This document shows positions 20,501 to 33,900 of a DNA stretch of 64,000 nt, in pieces; the stretch's first letter is position 1; the number at the start of each line of letters is the position of its first letter. Where the stretch lies: assembly GCA_025331125.1 (NCBI GenBank), contig JAOALB010000067.1, positions 1 through 64,000 of the forward strand, read 5' to 3'. The position numbers were made by a program, and so were the translations under genes. Under the pieces are notes generated by a model. The model was not told where the DNA came from and did not search any database. It worked only from the letters and a program-made list of their open reading frames with translations. This DNA comes from Mycogone perniciosa (taxonomy: Eukaryota; Ascomycota; Sordariomycetes; Hypocreales; Hypocreaceae).

Positions 20501-23500
20501 TATTATTTACGTCCACTAAGTAAGCTAGTTACACAAATCCCTTATAGGCAATAGGACATTAAGAGCTGGCGGCTTACGCTGCTATTCACTGAGTTTCGAT
20601 TTATAAAGGAAAAAAGGTTAATCTAGGTAGTATTAATCTATTTCCGCTAAAGGAAGACTATAAAGGTCCGCTTCCTCTATTAATTTCTAAAAGGCTTTAC
20701 TTCCTGTAAATTTAAATAAGTAAAAGAGGGGGGTCTCTTTTAAAGGGGTATTTAAAAGGAAAGGCTTAATTATTTTATATTCTATAAAGTAGCTTTGCCT
20801 CTTTAATTTACTGCACTTATAGATAAACTCTCTATTATATTTAAAGTATTTATAATATTCCTAGAAATCCTTATATTTTAATCTCTCTATTAAAAGCCTA
20901 TAAAGGATAAAGTATAAGACTTTAAACTTTAAAGGGGAGGCTAAAGCTTTAAATCTTTACTAATTATAGCCCTTTAAAGTCTTATTAAGCTAGTCCTATT
21001 CCTTTAGCTTTATAACTTCTTTTTTAATTTATTTTTTAATATATATAATTAAAGCTTAGTTTTATAATATAGCAGGGAAGGCTGCGCTTTATTTAACTAA
21101 ACAGTTAGCCTATTTATTGCCTATATTATCTTTATATCTTAAAACCTATCAAATAATAATCCTATAAAGTAAAATACTTCATATTAGTTTTTAAAAGTAT
21201 ATATATACTCTTTATATAAATAGTAAAGGCTTATTAAGCAGCCTATTAATAATTAATAAATTATTTAAGAAAAAGAAGGCTATTTAAATTATATAGTCTC
21301 TCTTTATATATTTAGCTATTAACTTTATAGCCTTTAAAGTAGCCTATACCTTTATATTATAAACCTTTATATTATTAAAGCATTTAATATTTATAATTAT
21401 ATTTACTTTATAATAAGCAATTACTTTTTAGCCTATATTCCCTTTTATTTAAAACCTATTAAAATAAACTAAAATTAAATAAAGGGGGAAAGAGTTAATT
21501 AGCTTTAAGTATTTCTTTACTGCAGTTAATTTGCCTATACCTTTTAAGTTAAAACTAGGGAGAATATATAAAGACTTTTTAATCAAAAAGGTAAATTTAA
21601 TAGTTTTATTAATTAAAGCAGTAGTATATTAAAGTCTAGTTTATAATAGTTAAAGAGGGAGTTTTTTATTAATATATTAATTAATTAAATAATCTTAATT
21701 TAATCTTATAAATTTTACTATATATTTAAATTAAGTTTATATTAAAGCAATACTAGATATAAAGACCTTTAAACTTTTTATATAAAACAGCAATACTTAT
21801 AATCTTTTAAATTAGGAAAACTGCTTTTATTATAGTTTTAAAGGCTTTATTTATTTTATTTCTTAAGTTAAATACTTTTATATTTATTTATATAATAGGG
21901 TTAATTTATAATTATTATCTATACTTTAATTATTATATTTTTATTTTATATAAAGTAATAAAGAGGATATAGGCTTTTACAGTTTATATTATAGCTTTAA
22001 AAGGTAAGCCCTTGTAAGTTTTATTAAATCACTTAAAAACGTTAAAGACTTTATATACTTTACCTGCAAGTATTTCTATATACTTTTTAAAATAAAGCTT
22101 TAAATTAAAATAAACCTTTAATTATTAAATATCCTTTTTAAGCTAAACTAGTTTTCCCTTTATTATAATGCCTTTTTTATAGATTTAGCCTTTTATATAG
22201 TAAAAGTATAGTAGTTTAGCTTTAATATAGTTAAAGGATATTATATTCTCTGCTCCCTACTTTAATATTTTATTAAGCGCCTATTATATAAAAATAACTA
22301 TTTTTAAATAAACCCCTTTATAATTAATATAGCGATATTATTAATATACTTAAAGTAAAATTATTAATCTTTAAGTTAAACGATTAAGTTAAAGTATAGT
22401 ATTAATATAATAAAAGAGATAAAAGACCTTTATTAAATACTATATTTAAAAGTAAAGTCTAGTAAATTAATTTTATCCCTTTTATAAATAAAAGCAGTTT
22501 TATTATTTATAAAAGACTTTACTTATTTTATAAATTAAATAAGCTAGCTTTATTACCTAAACTATAAAACTAATTTAGTTTTTATAATAATATTAAAGGC
22601 CTTAAAAATATTATAAGTAAATAAAATTATAACTTCCTTTTTATTTAAAATAACTTTAATATTATAAATTAAATAGGCAATTAAATCTATAGCTACTCTT
22701 TTAAAAAAGGCTTTAAAATACTACTTTAAAAGGATTTTATATTTAAATATTAAAAGGGATACCCTTTTAGTAAATAGCCTTTTAAAGCCTTTTCTTATAT
22801 AAAATAATAGTAAAATAGGCTTAAAGGCTTTATAGGTTATATAATTAAGTATACTAGGCTTAAATATAATAGTAACTTTAATGTTTTTAAAAAAGAGGGG
22901 GTAATATTTTAGCTTAAAGTAACCTTTAAAGAGGTTTATAATAAAGTCTTTAATAGTAGGCTATATATAGTACAAAAAGGTAACCAATATACTATTTACA
23001 CTAAATATAGTATTCCCTGCTTTAATTATAGCCTTTTTTACCTCCTTTTTAATAATTAATTGATTTTATAGTATTTAAGGGTTCTTTAATACTTCAAGTT
23101 CTTAAGGGTTTTTATTTTTTTTAACTCCTTTTTACTGCAGTAAATATTCTTTAAAAAAGGCTATTTACTTTTTAAAGTTTAAAATACTTTTATTGCTATC
23201 AATTAAAAAAGGGGGTTAAAAATAGTCTATAGCTTTATACTATTTAGCTACCTACTAAATACCTTTATTTAAGCTAGCTTTAGCTATAATTCTATCCTAA
23301 TAGTTGCGTTTTTTATATTTAATAGTATTATATAGTATTTCTTTTACTTTAAACTATATATTAGTCTTAAAAGGCACTGCAATATAAACTAAATAAGCTG
23401 TCTAGCAGTCTTTATTCTATTAAAAGGCGCTATATTTATTTTAATATCTCTTTTTGCCTATTAACTATATATAGTCTATAAAAAGTCTTTAAAATACTTA

Positions 23501-23601
23501 TATAACTGCGTTTAGGTCTCCTTTAATTAAATTAGTTGCGTTTACTTTTAGGAAAAGCCAGGTATGTATATATATTAACTAGCTAAACACTTATAAGCTT
23601 T
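20501..23601 (-). pseudogene. LINE ORF2 remnant: reverse transcriptase and 3' part
   Basis: On the minus strand, ignoring stops, a non-LTR reverse transcriptase can be followed. A stretch near 22.98-23.0 kb reads like the family's AGNT...VTFLY opening. It is followed toward lower coordinates by segments matching a PILL...KGFKRLF motif (about 22.8 kb) and DLIAYLI (about 22.7 kb). The catalytic Y-V-D-D box is at 22337-22348, where it now reads YINN: both Asp codons have become Asn (GAT to AAT), the G-to-A change expected from RIP. A Fot1/pogo element interrupts the upstream side at 23604. No functional frame remains. Confidence 0.75.
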
Positions 23602-23785
23602 TAAGTCAGACTACCTATTTTCCCACTACCCCTAGTTTCCCGCTATCCAGAAAGGAATTGGAACACTATACAACACTATCAATTACAACACAATAATAAA
23701 GTCAAGATATCTATATTTTAGTGTTTTCCGATATATTTAAAGCTGCCATTTAAAGTATATGTCTTTAAATCGGAAATTCTCTATT

Positions 23786-23957
23786 TGTTACGGCACCGAC
23801 CGTGACGCGATGTTAACGCCCTGTTACGTAAGCCCCGGTCACGTAACCAGGCCCTAACGCATTCCTAGCTATATCTTTCTATAAAGCCTTAGGGCTTTCT
23901 CGTTCTCTATAGCACAATAACGATATTTGCCTTAACTTACCTTTCTATACTATAATA
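23786..23957 (+). repeat. 5' LTR of element A (172 bp)
   Basis: It begins TGTTACGGCACC and ends TATAATA. It is 172 bp like the right LTR of A and both LTRs of D. This copy keeps many CpG and GC-rich stretches, while its partner at 49349 is more AT-shifted. Confidence 0.88.
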
Positions 23958-26900
23958 GTTTATACTGTCCTTTAACTTAGCTGCGCTATTGCAAGGCATA
24001 TACTTAATAAATTATAAATTCCCTTTAAATCCCTTTTTATTCCTAAATTTACAATAATGCCTTTATAGCCTAGCTTTTATCTTTTAAACTCTACATCTAT
24101 AGAAACCTAATTATAAGTGAAATAAATATAAATGCCTTAAACTTTGCCCTATAACTTAACTTAGCCTAATAAACTATAATTTAACCTATAAAGCTTATAC
24201 TTTTCCCTTTTTTTTTAAAAACCCTATAAAAATCTAATATTAATAGTAATTATATATATTTAATAAATGCAATTATTAAAGATAATAATTTTTATTATTA
24301 GTTTTATCTTTTTAGCTAAATAATTAAAAAAGGCTTAATTTAATAAAAAAGATAAAAATAAACTTTTAAATAAGAAATTTTGAAATAAGCAGCTAAAAAT
24401 TAAAACTTTAAAATATAAATTAAAGTTTAAATTAAAGCTTTAAATACAGCTTTACTATTAAGCCTTGAAAATAATAATTTATTTAGCTGCTGCTAAATTA
24501 AAGACTTTAAATAATTTAATAGTAAATAAACAGATATTATTAAATATTAGTAAAAATATATTAACTAGCGTTCTTAAATTAATATTACTTTTATAAGTAA
24601 TTAATTAATCTTTTTAATTAAATTTAAAAAGATTTTATATATTATAGGTCTTTTAAAGGGAAATATATATTAACTGTAATAAAGAAACTTTAATACTACT
24701 ATTAAAAGTTTTAATCACTTTACCTAATAGTATTAAGAAATTAATATCATACTTTTCACTAACTTTAATAAATAATATAAAATAATTAACCTCTCTTAAG
24801 AGGCATTATAGTCCTTTAATAACCTATATATATTAAATAAGCCTTTTTAAAACTTTATAGTAAAGTTATTTATATTAAGAAGTAAATATAGTAAAACCGC
24901 TAAATAAATAGTAGAGGCTTTTAAGATAAAGGTCTTTTAAAAGCTTGCTGATACTATAAAGACTTAAATAATTAAGCTAGATAAATTTAACTTTATTAAA
25001 TAGTATTAACTTTACTAAACTATTTATAATAAGCTTTAAGAGGGCGTTTATTATAATGCCCTCTATACTGCTTAAATAGGCTAGCGTTAATAAAGCTATT
25101 AATAATAGCAGTATTAGCATTAACAGTAATATTATTAACGCCAGCAAAATAACTAAGCCGCTACCCTAGCGCTGGCCAGCAATTTAATATAGTTAAATAT
25201 TATATATACCTTACTATATTGCCTTTAAGTCTTTTATAAGGAATATATTATTAAGGGACTCTGCTTTTACTATAAAAAAGTAAACTATAGCTTTAATAAA
25301 TGCAATAAAAAAAGCAGTTTAATATATACTAAAGCAATTTATATTAAATATAAAATTAGAATTATTAAATTTAGCTATATTAGCTATACTTTAATTTAAT
25401 AATACTTTAAGGCTAATAATAGAATAGCCTAGTAAAGTATAATAATTAAACCTTAATAGCGCGCTAATATTACCTATAAGGCGTAGGTAACCTATAAATT
25501 TAAGCCTTAAACGATATACCTTTTTTAAGTATTAATAAAGATAATAACAGTAGCGCTGCCCTATTAACTTTTAGTTTATTTTAATTTAGTTAGCTTTACC
25601 TATTAAAAACTTAAACTTGATTTATAAATTAAAGAAAAGATTAACCTTTACTAAAAGTTATAAATAAAAGTTAATTATAAATAAGACTATTATCCTAAAA
25701 TAGATTTACTGCTATTTCTTTAATTAAAAACCCTTTAAACTTAAATTAATAAATAGTAAATCCCTTTTAATATAAACTATATTATTTTTTGCATATAATA
25801 TCTATATTAATATAAAAGCTTTAATAAATAGCGGCTATATACTTTAAGCTTTTATTAGCTGCGCTTTTATTAAGCAATTTAATATTATTACTTAATAACT
25901 GCTATTTATTAAAAAATCCTTTAGTTATTAATAAAAGTATAGCTAGTAAAGTTTTAAACTTTTTTATTATATAAATTATAATTAGCTTTTATAAAAGGCT
26001 CTGCCTTTTCTTTATTATAAATATCTTTAATAATATATTTATAATTTTTAGCCTTTTATAGCTAAGAAAATATAACTTTAATATTAACTAGGAGGAGTTA
26101 ACTATTACTTTTAAATCCTATTACTATTATAACTATTATTTTTTAAAAAGTATAGCTGGCTTTATATAGGTTTTAATAGCAGTTAAAATAAAAAATAATT
26201 TCGCTAAAGCTAATATAAAGAGTATATATTACTAGCAATTAATAGTTAAAAATGCTTTAAATAAAGCAGAGCCTAATTTAACTAAATAAAGAATTATATT
26301 ATACTAGTAACTATTAGTTAAAAATACTTTTAAAGAAATGGATTATAACTTAATTAAAGAGGGGGCCCTTAAACGATATATTTTATAAACTTTAACGCTA
26401 AATTAAGATTACTATATAACCTATAGGTATAGTGGAGTTAATAATAAGGAAATACAGGTATAAATAATCCTAAACTAAATATATATAAAGCTATTGCCTG
26501 CTTTTATAATTTACAGTTAATAATAAAAAGGAAAGCCTTTATTAAAGTTATTACTATTACTTTTTAAGATACTATTTCTGCAAAATTAAACTAAACTTTA
26601 AAATTAAAAAGTATATTTAGATATAGCGGATATATAAATAATAGCAGCTATAAACTTTATTACCTTTTATTTATAATTATATATCCGCGTAATAAAAGTA
26701 ACTTAAAAGGAGATTAATTAAGCTATTAAAATTAAAAAACTAATATTTACTACTTTACTGAAGCTTTTAAATAAGTTTTTCCAAAAAACACTTATAGGAT
26801 AAAGAGACTATATTAAAGTAAAAATAGTATTATTTAAAAGAATATATAACTTTATTAATAAATACTACTCCTTAATATAATTAAGAAAAATTATAGCCGT

Positions 26901-27544
26901 TAATATCGAGAAATTTATAGTAGGAAAACTTAAACTTAGTAAACTGGATATTTTAAAAAAACTGCTATCCTAGCTATATAATTTATATAATGCTTTCCTG
27001 CTAAAGACAGTAAATAAACTTCTTTTATAATAGGCTTAAGACTATAAAATCGAGATACTGCTAGGAAAAGATTTATTATATTAAAAGAATAAGCTATTTT
27101 TACTTAATAAACTGCAGGTAATAAAAGAAGAGTTCAATAATAATTTAATAAAAGGATTTATTTGCAAATCGCAAGTATAATATACTATTCCCCTCCTTTT
27201 AACTATAAAACTAAAAGGCAGTATTTATATTTATTAAATTTACTAAAGGTTAAATAATATTACTATTAAAACTTAATACCTACTACTATTAATCCAGGAA
27301 ACCTTTAACGCTTTAAGCTATATAAAGGTATATATATAGAAAACAGTATTTATTATAAGGTTTAGCCTCTTTAAGCCAATAATTATACCTTTTAGCCTTT
27401 ATAATATACCTATTATATTTTAATATTATATTAACTACACTCTTTATAACCTCCTCGACTATATTTATATAATATACTTTAATAATATCTTTATATATTT
27501 ATTATACTAAAAAGAGTATTAAAAATATATATGTAAAATAGTAG

Positions 27545-27936
27545 TTTATTAAGGGGGAATTAGCGCTCTAAATATATATATATACCAACAACAACCATAA
27601 TAAAGCGCGGGAACCGCGCTCTTAATAAAACCACAAAGCTGTAATTAAGTAATATAAAGACTAAAAGATACTGCGAATTATTTAATTATAATATCTGCAG
27701 TCGAAAGTAATTAATAGTTACCTTTTTACGCCTTAATAGCTATAAAATTATAGGTAAAGGTAATATATTAAAAGAGAACGCAGGCTAATTTTTTATTAAA
27801 CTAGGTCTATCTGTTTATCTTTATAGTCTTATACCTCTATAATCTAATCATTGCTTAAATAAATAATTAACCTTATTTAAGCAGGCTAATAAAAAGGACT
27901 ATAAGTATATTAAATATATTAATTACCTTTAATAAA
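27545..27936. repeat. Left LTR of element C (392 bp)
   Basis: It runs from TTTATTAAGG to a closing ACCTTTAATAAA; its outer edges are inverted repeats of each other. Internal landmarks such as GCGCGGGAACCGCGCTC are shared with the LTRs at 39239 and 60137. All three are exactly 392 bp. Confidence 0.85.
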
Positions 27937-30900
27937 ACCCTCCTTATAAGTATTTGCAAATAAAAGAAGCGAATTTTAATAATACACTTATTTAACTAAA
28001 CCTTTTAATACTAATATTATAATTCCTTAAAGTAAATATTAATAATATAAAGAAATAATACAATAAGCGTATTATAAAAAAAGGAAAATTAAAAATAGAA
28101 TTATTACTATATATACTATTAATATCTTTATATTTAAGCTATATTAAATTATTCTCCTTATATTAAAACTATTATAATTAAATAGTTTTATTATAGTAAT
28201 TTATATTTATTACTAGGCATTTTAAGCTACTATCTGTTTATTTTATATTAATTATTTTATTACCTAAATAAATATATAAACTTGCTTTTAAATATTATTT
28301 TAAGCTAATTTATTTATTAATCCTAGTAAAGTTAAGCTATAGTATATATTTAAAGCTGTAATTTTTTAAACTTAAAGATATTAAAGTATCTTTTTTTTAT
28401 TACTACTATAAAAGCTACTATTATAGCTTATCCTTTTTCGCTTAATTTTATAAAGCTTTTTTTATTTTCTTTTATTACCTTTTAATTAAACTTTATAGTT
28501 ACTGTTAAAACTTTTTCCTTTTTTAAGTTTTAGTTATTTTTTAATTTATTAAAGGGACTATTACTTTTTTTAAAAGAAGTTAAATCCTCTTTTAAACTCT
28601 CTTTATCCTTTAATAGTACTAGCGCAGTTAATAGAGGTTTTATAGGTTATAGTATTACTAAGAAATATATAAATTTACTTTTAGTTATTAATTTTATTAT
28701 TACCTTTACTATAAATACTATTTAAATAGCTAGGCTAGTAGTATTATTTTATGTTTTATTACTAGTATAGTTTATAAAGCTAAAGAAAATACTTTTCTTT
28801 TTCTTGGCTATAGTTAATTTAATTATATAGTAATAAATATAAATATACTTAAAGTTAAAGGTTAAATCCTAGAAGTTAATTATAGATATTATATCCTGGT
28901 TTATTTATATATTACTAAAAGAATAAATAATTACTGGAAAAAGCTATTATTATAGTAAATTAAATAGTTCTTTTTTATAAAGTTATTTACTAGCACTTTA
29001 AAATCCATTAAATACTATTTACTAATTTTTATTATATTCCTTTTATAAATTATCTTTAAAGGTATTTATTAACTTTAGTTAAGCTTAATTAAATAATACT
29101 TAAACGAAAAAGGCAGGATATCTTTTATCTTTACTTTAAAGTCTATAACTATACGTTTATTTACAGCTATCGCTTAATATAAAACTTAAACTATATCTAT
29201 ATAGCTTTTAATAAAGTTTTTAAAGTATAAATACTAGTATTAATTTTAAAGTAAAAGTTTAAACCCTTTTAGGTTAGTTATCCTGTATTTTCTAAAGCTA
29301 AAAGAGATTAAGACTCTGCTTAAAGGTTTTGCTAATTAACTTAACTTAATATTAATAAATCCTTAAAGTATTTATTAGATTTAAAATAGGCTTAAATAGC
29401 TGCACTTATTAGATTTAGGTTATTCTATATATAAAACTATATAAAAGTTAAATAAATAGGGGAATCCGGCTTTTTTAAGTATATAGGCCTATAGGTTAAA
29501 GAATTGTTATATACAGTATTCGCAGTTATCCCTATCAAAGTTAAAATAGTAAAGGCACCTTTATTTATTGAAAATGTAAGTATATTAATGTTAAGGAAAA
29601 TAAATAAACCCTATAAAGATTTATCTTCTTTTTATAAAGCTTTAAAAGTACTATAATCTATTAAAAATCCTAAAAGCTTAAAATATTATTTAATTAAAAG
29701 CAGCTGCGCCTTTAAATGCATTTTAAGGTATTAAAATCTTTATCTAGGCAGCTTCTACTATTAATAGTCCTTTTACTATTATATAAAGTATTGCATTTAA
29801 GTTAAAGTTTACTGCTTAGTTTTTATAGGAAAGGTTATATAAGAAATTATAGATATTAGTAATATAGAAAGGCTATATAAATTCTTTAATGTCGAGTATT
29901 TATAAAAGCTTATTATAGTATAGGGTACAATTAATAAATAATTTATTAATAGGTAACTGCAGGTAGCTGTTAATATATTAATTAAGTTAAAGGTAAATTT
30001 ATATTAGTTAATGGCTATATTGGCTTACTAGCGAGCTGTTAGTAAGGTTTTATTTTTTTAGCTTAAAAAAATCGCTAGCGCAGTTAAAAGATATTTAGCT
30101 AATATAATAAAAGAGTAAAGTTTTCAGTTTGCCTTTTATAAATTAAAAAAATAAAGTAAAAAAGTATAGGTCCTTTTTTAAGCGAGATATTATAATAAAA
30201 AGGAAAAGGGGTTAAATAAAATTAAATAACTATAGAATAAAGTTCAAGTTAAAGGTAATATTTAAGTTAATATAAAATAGATTTTTAATAGGTAAAGGAA
30301 AAAGAAAAAAAAAGAAAATATAATATTACTTTTTATTTTTTTATAAGCGCAGGTATATAGTTTAGTATATAAAGTAATTTTCTTTATTATATATAAATTA
30401 CTACTCCTTTAAAGTAACCTTTTATAACTTATTTACCTTTTTCTTTTCTTTCTTTTTTATTTTTCTTTTACTCCCTTTTCCTTTTCTTTATTTTATTATT
30501 TAATTATAAAAGATCCTGCTAAAAAAGGCTATGATCAGTTACTTAATATAGCTAACTTTATTAATATACCTATTATTAATAAAAAGACTTTTAAAGAGAT
30601 TTTTTTATTTTAGAAAGGTTAAATTTAGCTTTACTCTCCTATTTAACTATTTACTTTAAATAAAGCTTTAGTAAATAGGTATTATTTAATTAATATTTTT
30701 ACTTTAACTCTTTTTAAGTCTAAGAGTATTTTATTGTTTAGATTATTAATAGTGTAAATATTAGTTAGTTAAACCTGCCAATTTATTTAAAGGTCGCCTT
30801 TTCCCTTTTATTTAAATTATCTTTATCTTTATTATCTTTTATAAAAGGTTATACTTTTAAAGAATACTTTTAGCGTTATACCTTTAAAGGTTTTTAGTTT

Positions 30901-33900
30901 TATCTTTAAAATATTATATATATTATTAAAGGAAAAATGCTTAAACTAGTCTATATCCTAGCAGAGATTTTATATATTTATAGGTAATTCTTTTATACTC
31001 TTTTTAAGCAGATAAAGTATATTAAAGCCCTGTTTATATCGTTTTATAGGCAATATAATCCCTAGTTCTATTAAAGGTACTTTTAGACTTAGTTTATTAC
31101 TGTTATAGCTGCTAAAAAGTATATTTTATTTCCTTTTTACAATTATATCTTTATTCTAGGTTTCTAGTAAAGGGATTATTTAAATTGCCTTTAGATTAAG
31201 GCCTTTTTATATATTTAGCGATATCTTTTTAGCTATTAGCTTTAATAAAGCGACTAAAGTATAGCCACTACTTTTCTTAAAAGAGATTTAACACCTTCTT
31301 TTATTAAACTAGTATTCCCTAATTATTTTAATCCTTTAATAGCATTTTATTTTATAAAGGAATTCCTTTATTTCATTAAAAATAAAAAAGTAAAGAGTTA
31401 GGCGATTCAGCAGGTTTAAAAACTTATCTTAGCCTTTACTATTAAAAGTAAAAGGTTAATATAAATAAAGTAATTAATAAACTATTTAATTTTATAGTTT
31501 TTCTTTTTATAATATAATTAAATTATATTTTTTATAGGCAAGGCAGTAAACCTTAATTTAGCGGCTGTCTCCTCCTTTTTAAAAATAATACTTAGTAGCT
31601 ATTTTTAAGAACATTATCTTTTACTCCCGCCTATATATCCTCTATATTAATATAATTACTTTAATTTATTTTATTTATTCTAAGAATTATTACTTTAAAG
31701 TATTGTAAAGGACTATATTTTAATCGATATATCTCCTCCTCTTTTAATCTGTAAATATATATTTTAATTTTCAGCTAGATTATTTAATCTAGTAACCTAT
31801 ATACCCTTTTAGCGGTTAAAGGGTTATTATAATGTTTACTAAATTCTTAGCTATTAATAATGTTAATTATAACTTTATTAACTACTTTATCTTTAAATAT
31901 ATTATTGCCTATCTTTAAGCTTTTATTTATATAGGTTTTTTTATTATTTTCAGCTATTTATTAATTAAACTTATTTTTTATAAATTCCTTTAAATATTCC
32001 CTTAAATAGGTTTTATTAAATAGAATCCTATTTAATATTTTTAACCTATAAACTTTTATTATTCCTGCTTAAAACTTAATTTTAAATACTTTTAGCTAAT
32101 ATATCTTTAACTTTATATCTCTTAATAAATCCTTTTAGCGTTTTATATTATAAAGTAAAATAAAGTTATTAAAAAGGAAAGGTTTAATTACTTTTTGCAA
32201 AAAGTATTAATTATTAGCATTGATCCTTTTAGCTAATATTTAATAAAATACTATTACTCTCTTTTAAGCTATTTTTATATTTTCCTTTTTTCTTTTTAAA
32301 ATATAAATATACGCTATTAATTAATCTTTTATTATATAAACCTTATTTTAGTTAATTAGCTGCTAGGTAGGCAGTTTTACTTTAAAGGGAAAATCGGTTT
32401 TTAGCCAAATAATAAGTAAAACGCAGAGTATCTCGTTAAGCCTTTTATAGTATATCTATTAGCTATAATTGCTTTATTTAGGTTTTAGAACTATTTTTTA
32501 TTGCATTTAGCTATTTTTATTAATACTAATATTAAGCTTCTATAACTAACCTTTATAAAGGCATTAACTTTAAAGTTATATATTAATATCCAGATAATCT
32601 TACTACCTAGATTAGTTAATATTTATAAAAGCATTTTCCTTAATTTAAGTCCTTTATTTATAATAGCTTAAATTATTATATTAAATTAATAAATTTACTT
32701 AAAGATAAACTTTATTATTATTACAGATTATAAAGTTAATATAAATTTTACTTTTATTTATTTATAAAAGTTATATTTTTCTTTAAATAAATAAATATAT
32801 TTATAGTCGCTTAAAATATATTAAATATTAAAATAGACCTTCTTTATAAGTCTAGTTAATTCTATTACTATAGCTAGTTTTTTAAAGCAGTATAGGTTAA
32901 AGCTTTAATATTAAAAGTATAATATAATAGCTTTATATATATTATTCTATATTTATAGCTATTAATATCTTTCTTTTAAAAATTAAAAAATTACTTTTTA
33001 TTTTTTATAACTTATTTCTATATAGTACTATTAAATAGCTATTTTCTTTATAATTAAAATATTAAAGATAAATATAAGCTAATAGTTATATTTTATTAGT
33101 TTAGCCTATAACCTTTTATCTTTTATATAAAACCTTTTTACTTTATTCTTTAATTATTAAAAGTCTACAGCTAAAAGATTAAATAGTCTCTATATTAGTT
33201 AAAGGTATTACATAATTTATTAAAATTCTTTACTATACTTTTTTCCCAGTAAAGTAAATAAAACTATACCTAAATATATATCTATAAAATCTTTTAAGTC
33301 CCCTTTTTTCTAAGCCTTAACTTTATTTACAGCAGTTACCGGTTTATAAAATAAAGCATCCACTATAGTATTCTCTTTCTTTAAAATATATTTAACTATA
33401 AAGTTAAAAAGGAGGATATCGTTAAGTTACTAAGTTATATACCCGTTAAAGATATTATTAATTTTATTATTTATTTACTTAATAACTACTTTAGCGTTTA
33501 TCTTTAATATATATAAAAGTCTGTAAATGTAAGTATATAGCCTTTTAAAGGCTTAGAGTAAGGCTTTATACTCCTTTTTTATAGTATTATACTTTATTTC
33601 CAATAAAAGCTAATATTTACTTTAATATTAAATTAAATGTCTTTTTCCTTTTATAATTTATATGACAACTGCCCTTTAGCTTATTACATTAGCACTAACT
33701 ATTAAAATTACTTTTTTATATCCTTTACTTATATTTAATATTATTTATATTAAAGTAAAGGTAATAAATTCTTTAAGTTTATTTATAGTTTACTGCTACT
33801 TTTTTATTTATTTTTAAAAGGCATTTTTGTTTAATAGATTAGTTAAAGGCTTTATAATCTAGGTAAAGTATTTAATTTAGTATCTATAATAGTTAATTAA

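Noticed and set aside
17025..20523. The SAT, KS and AT reading frames as several separate small genes
   Set aside because: They are consecutive domains of one PKS in fixed order, broken by stops and shifts; the frame end at 20523 lies in LINE sequence.
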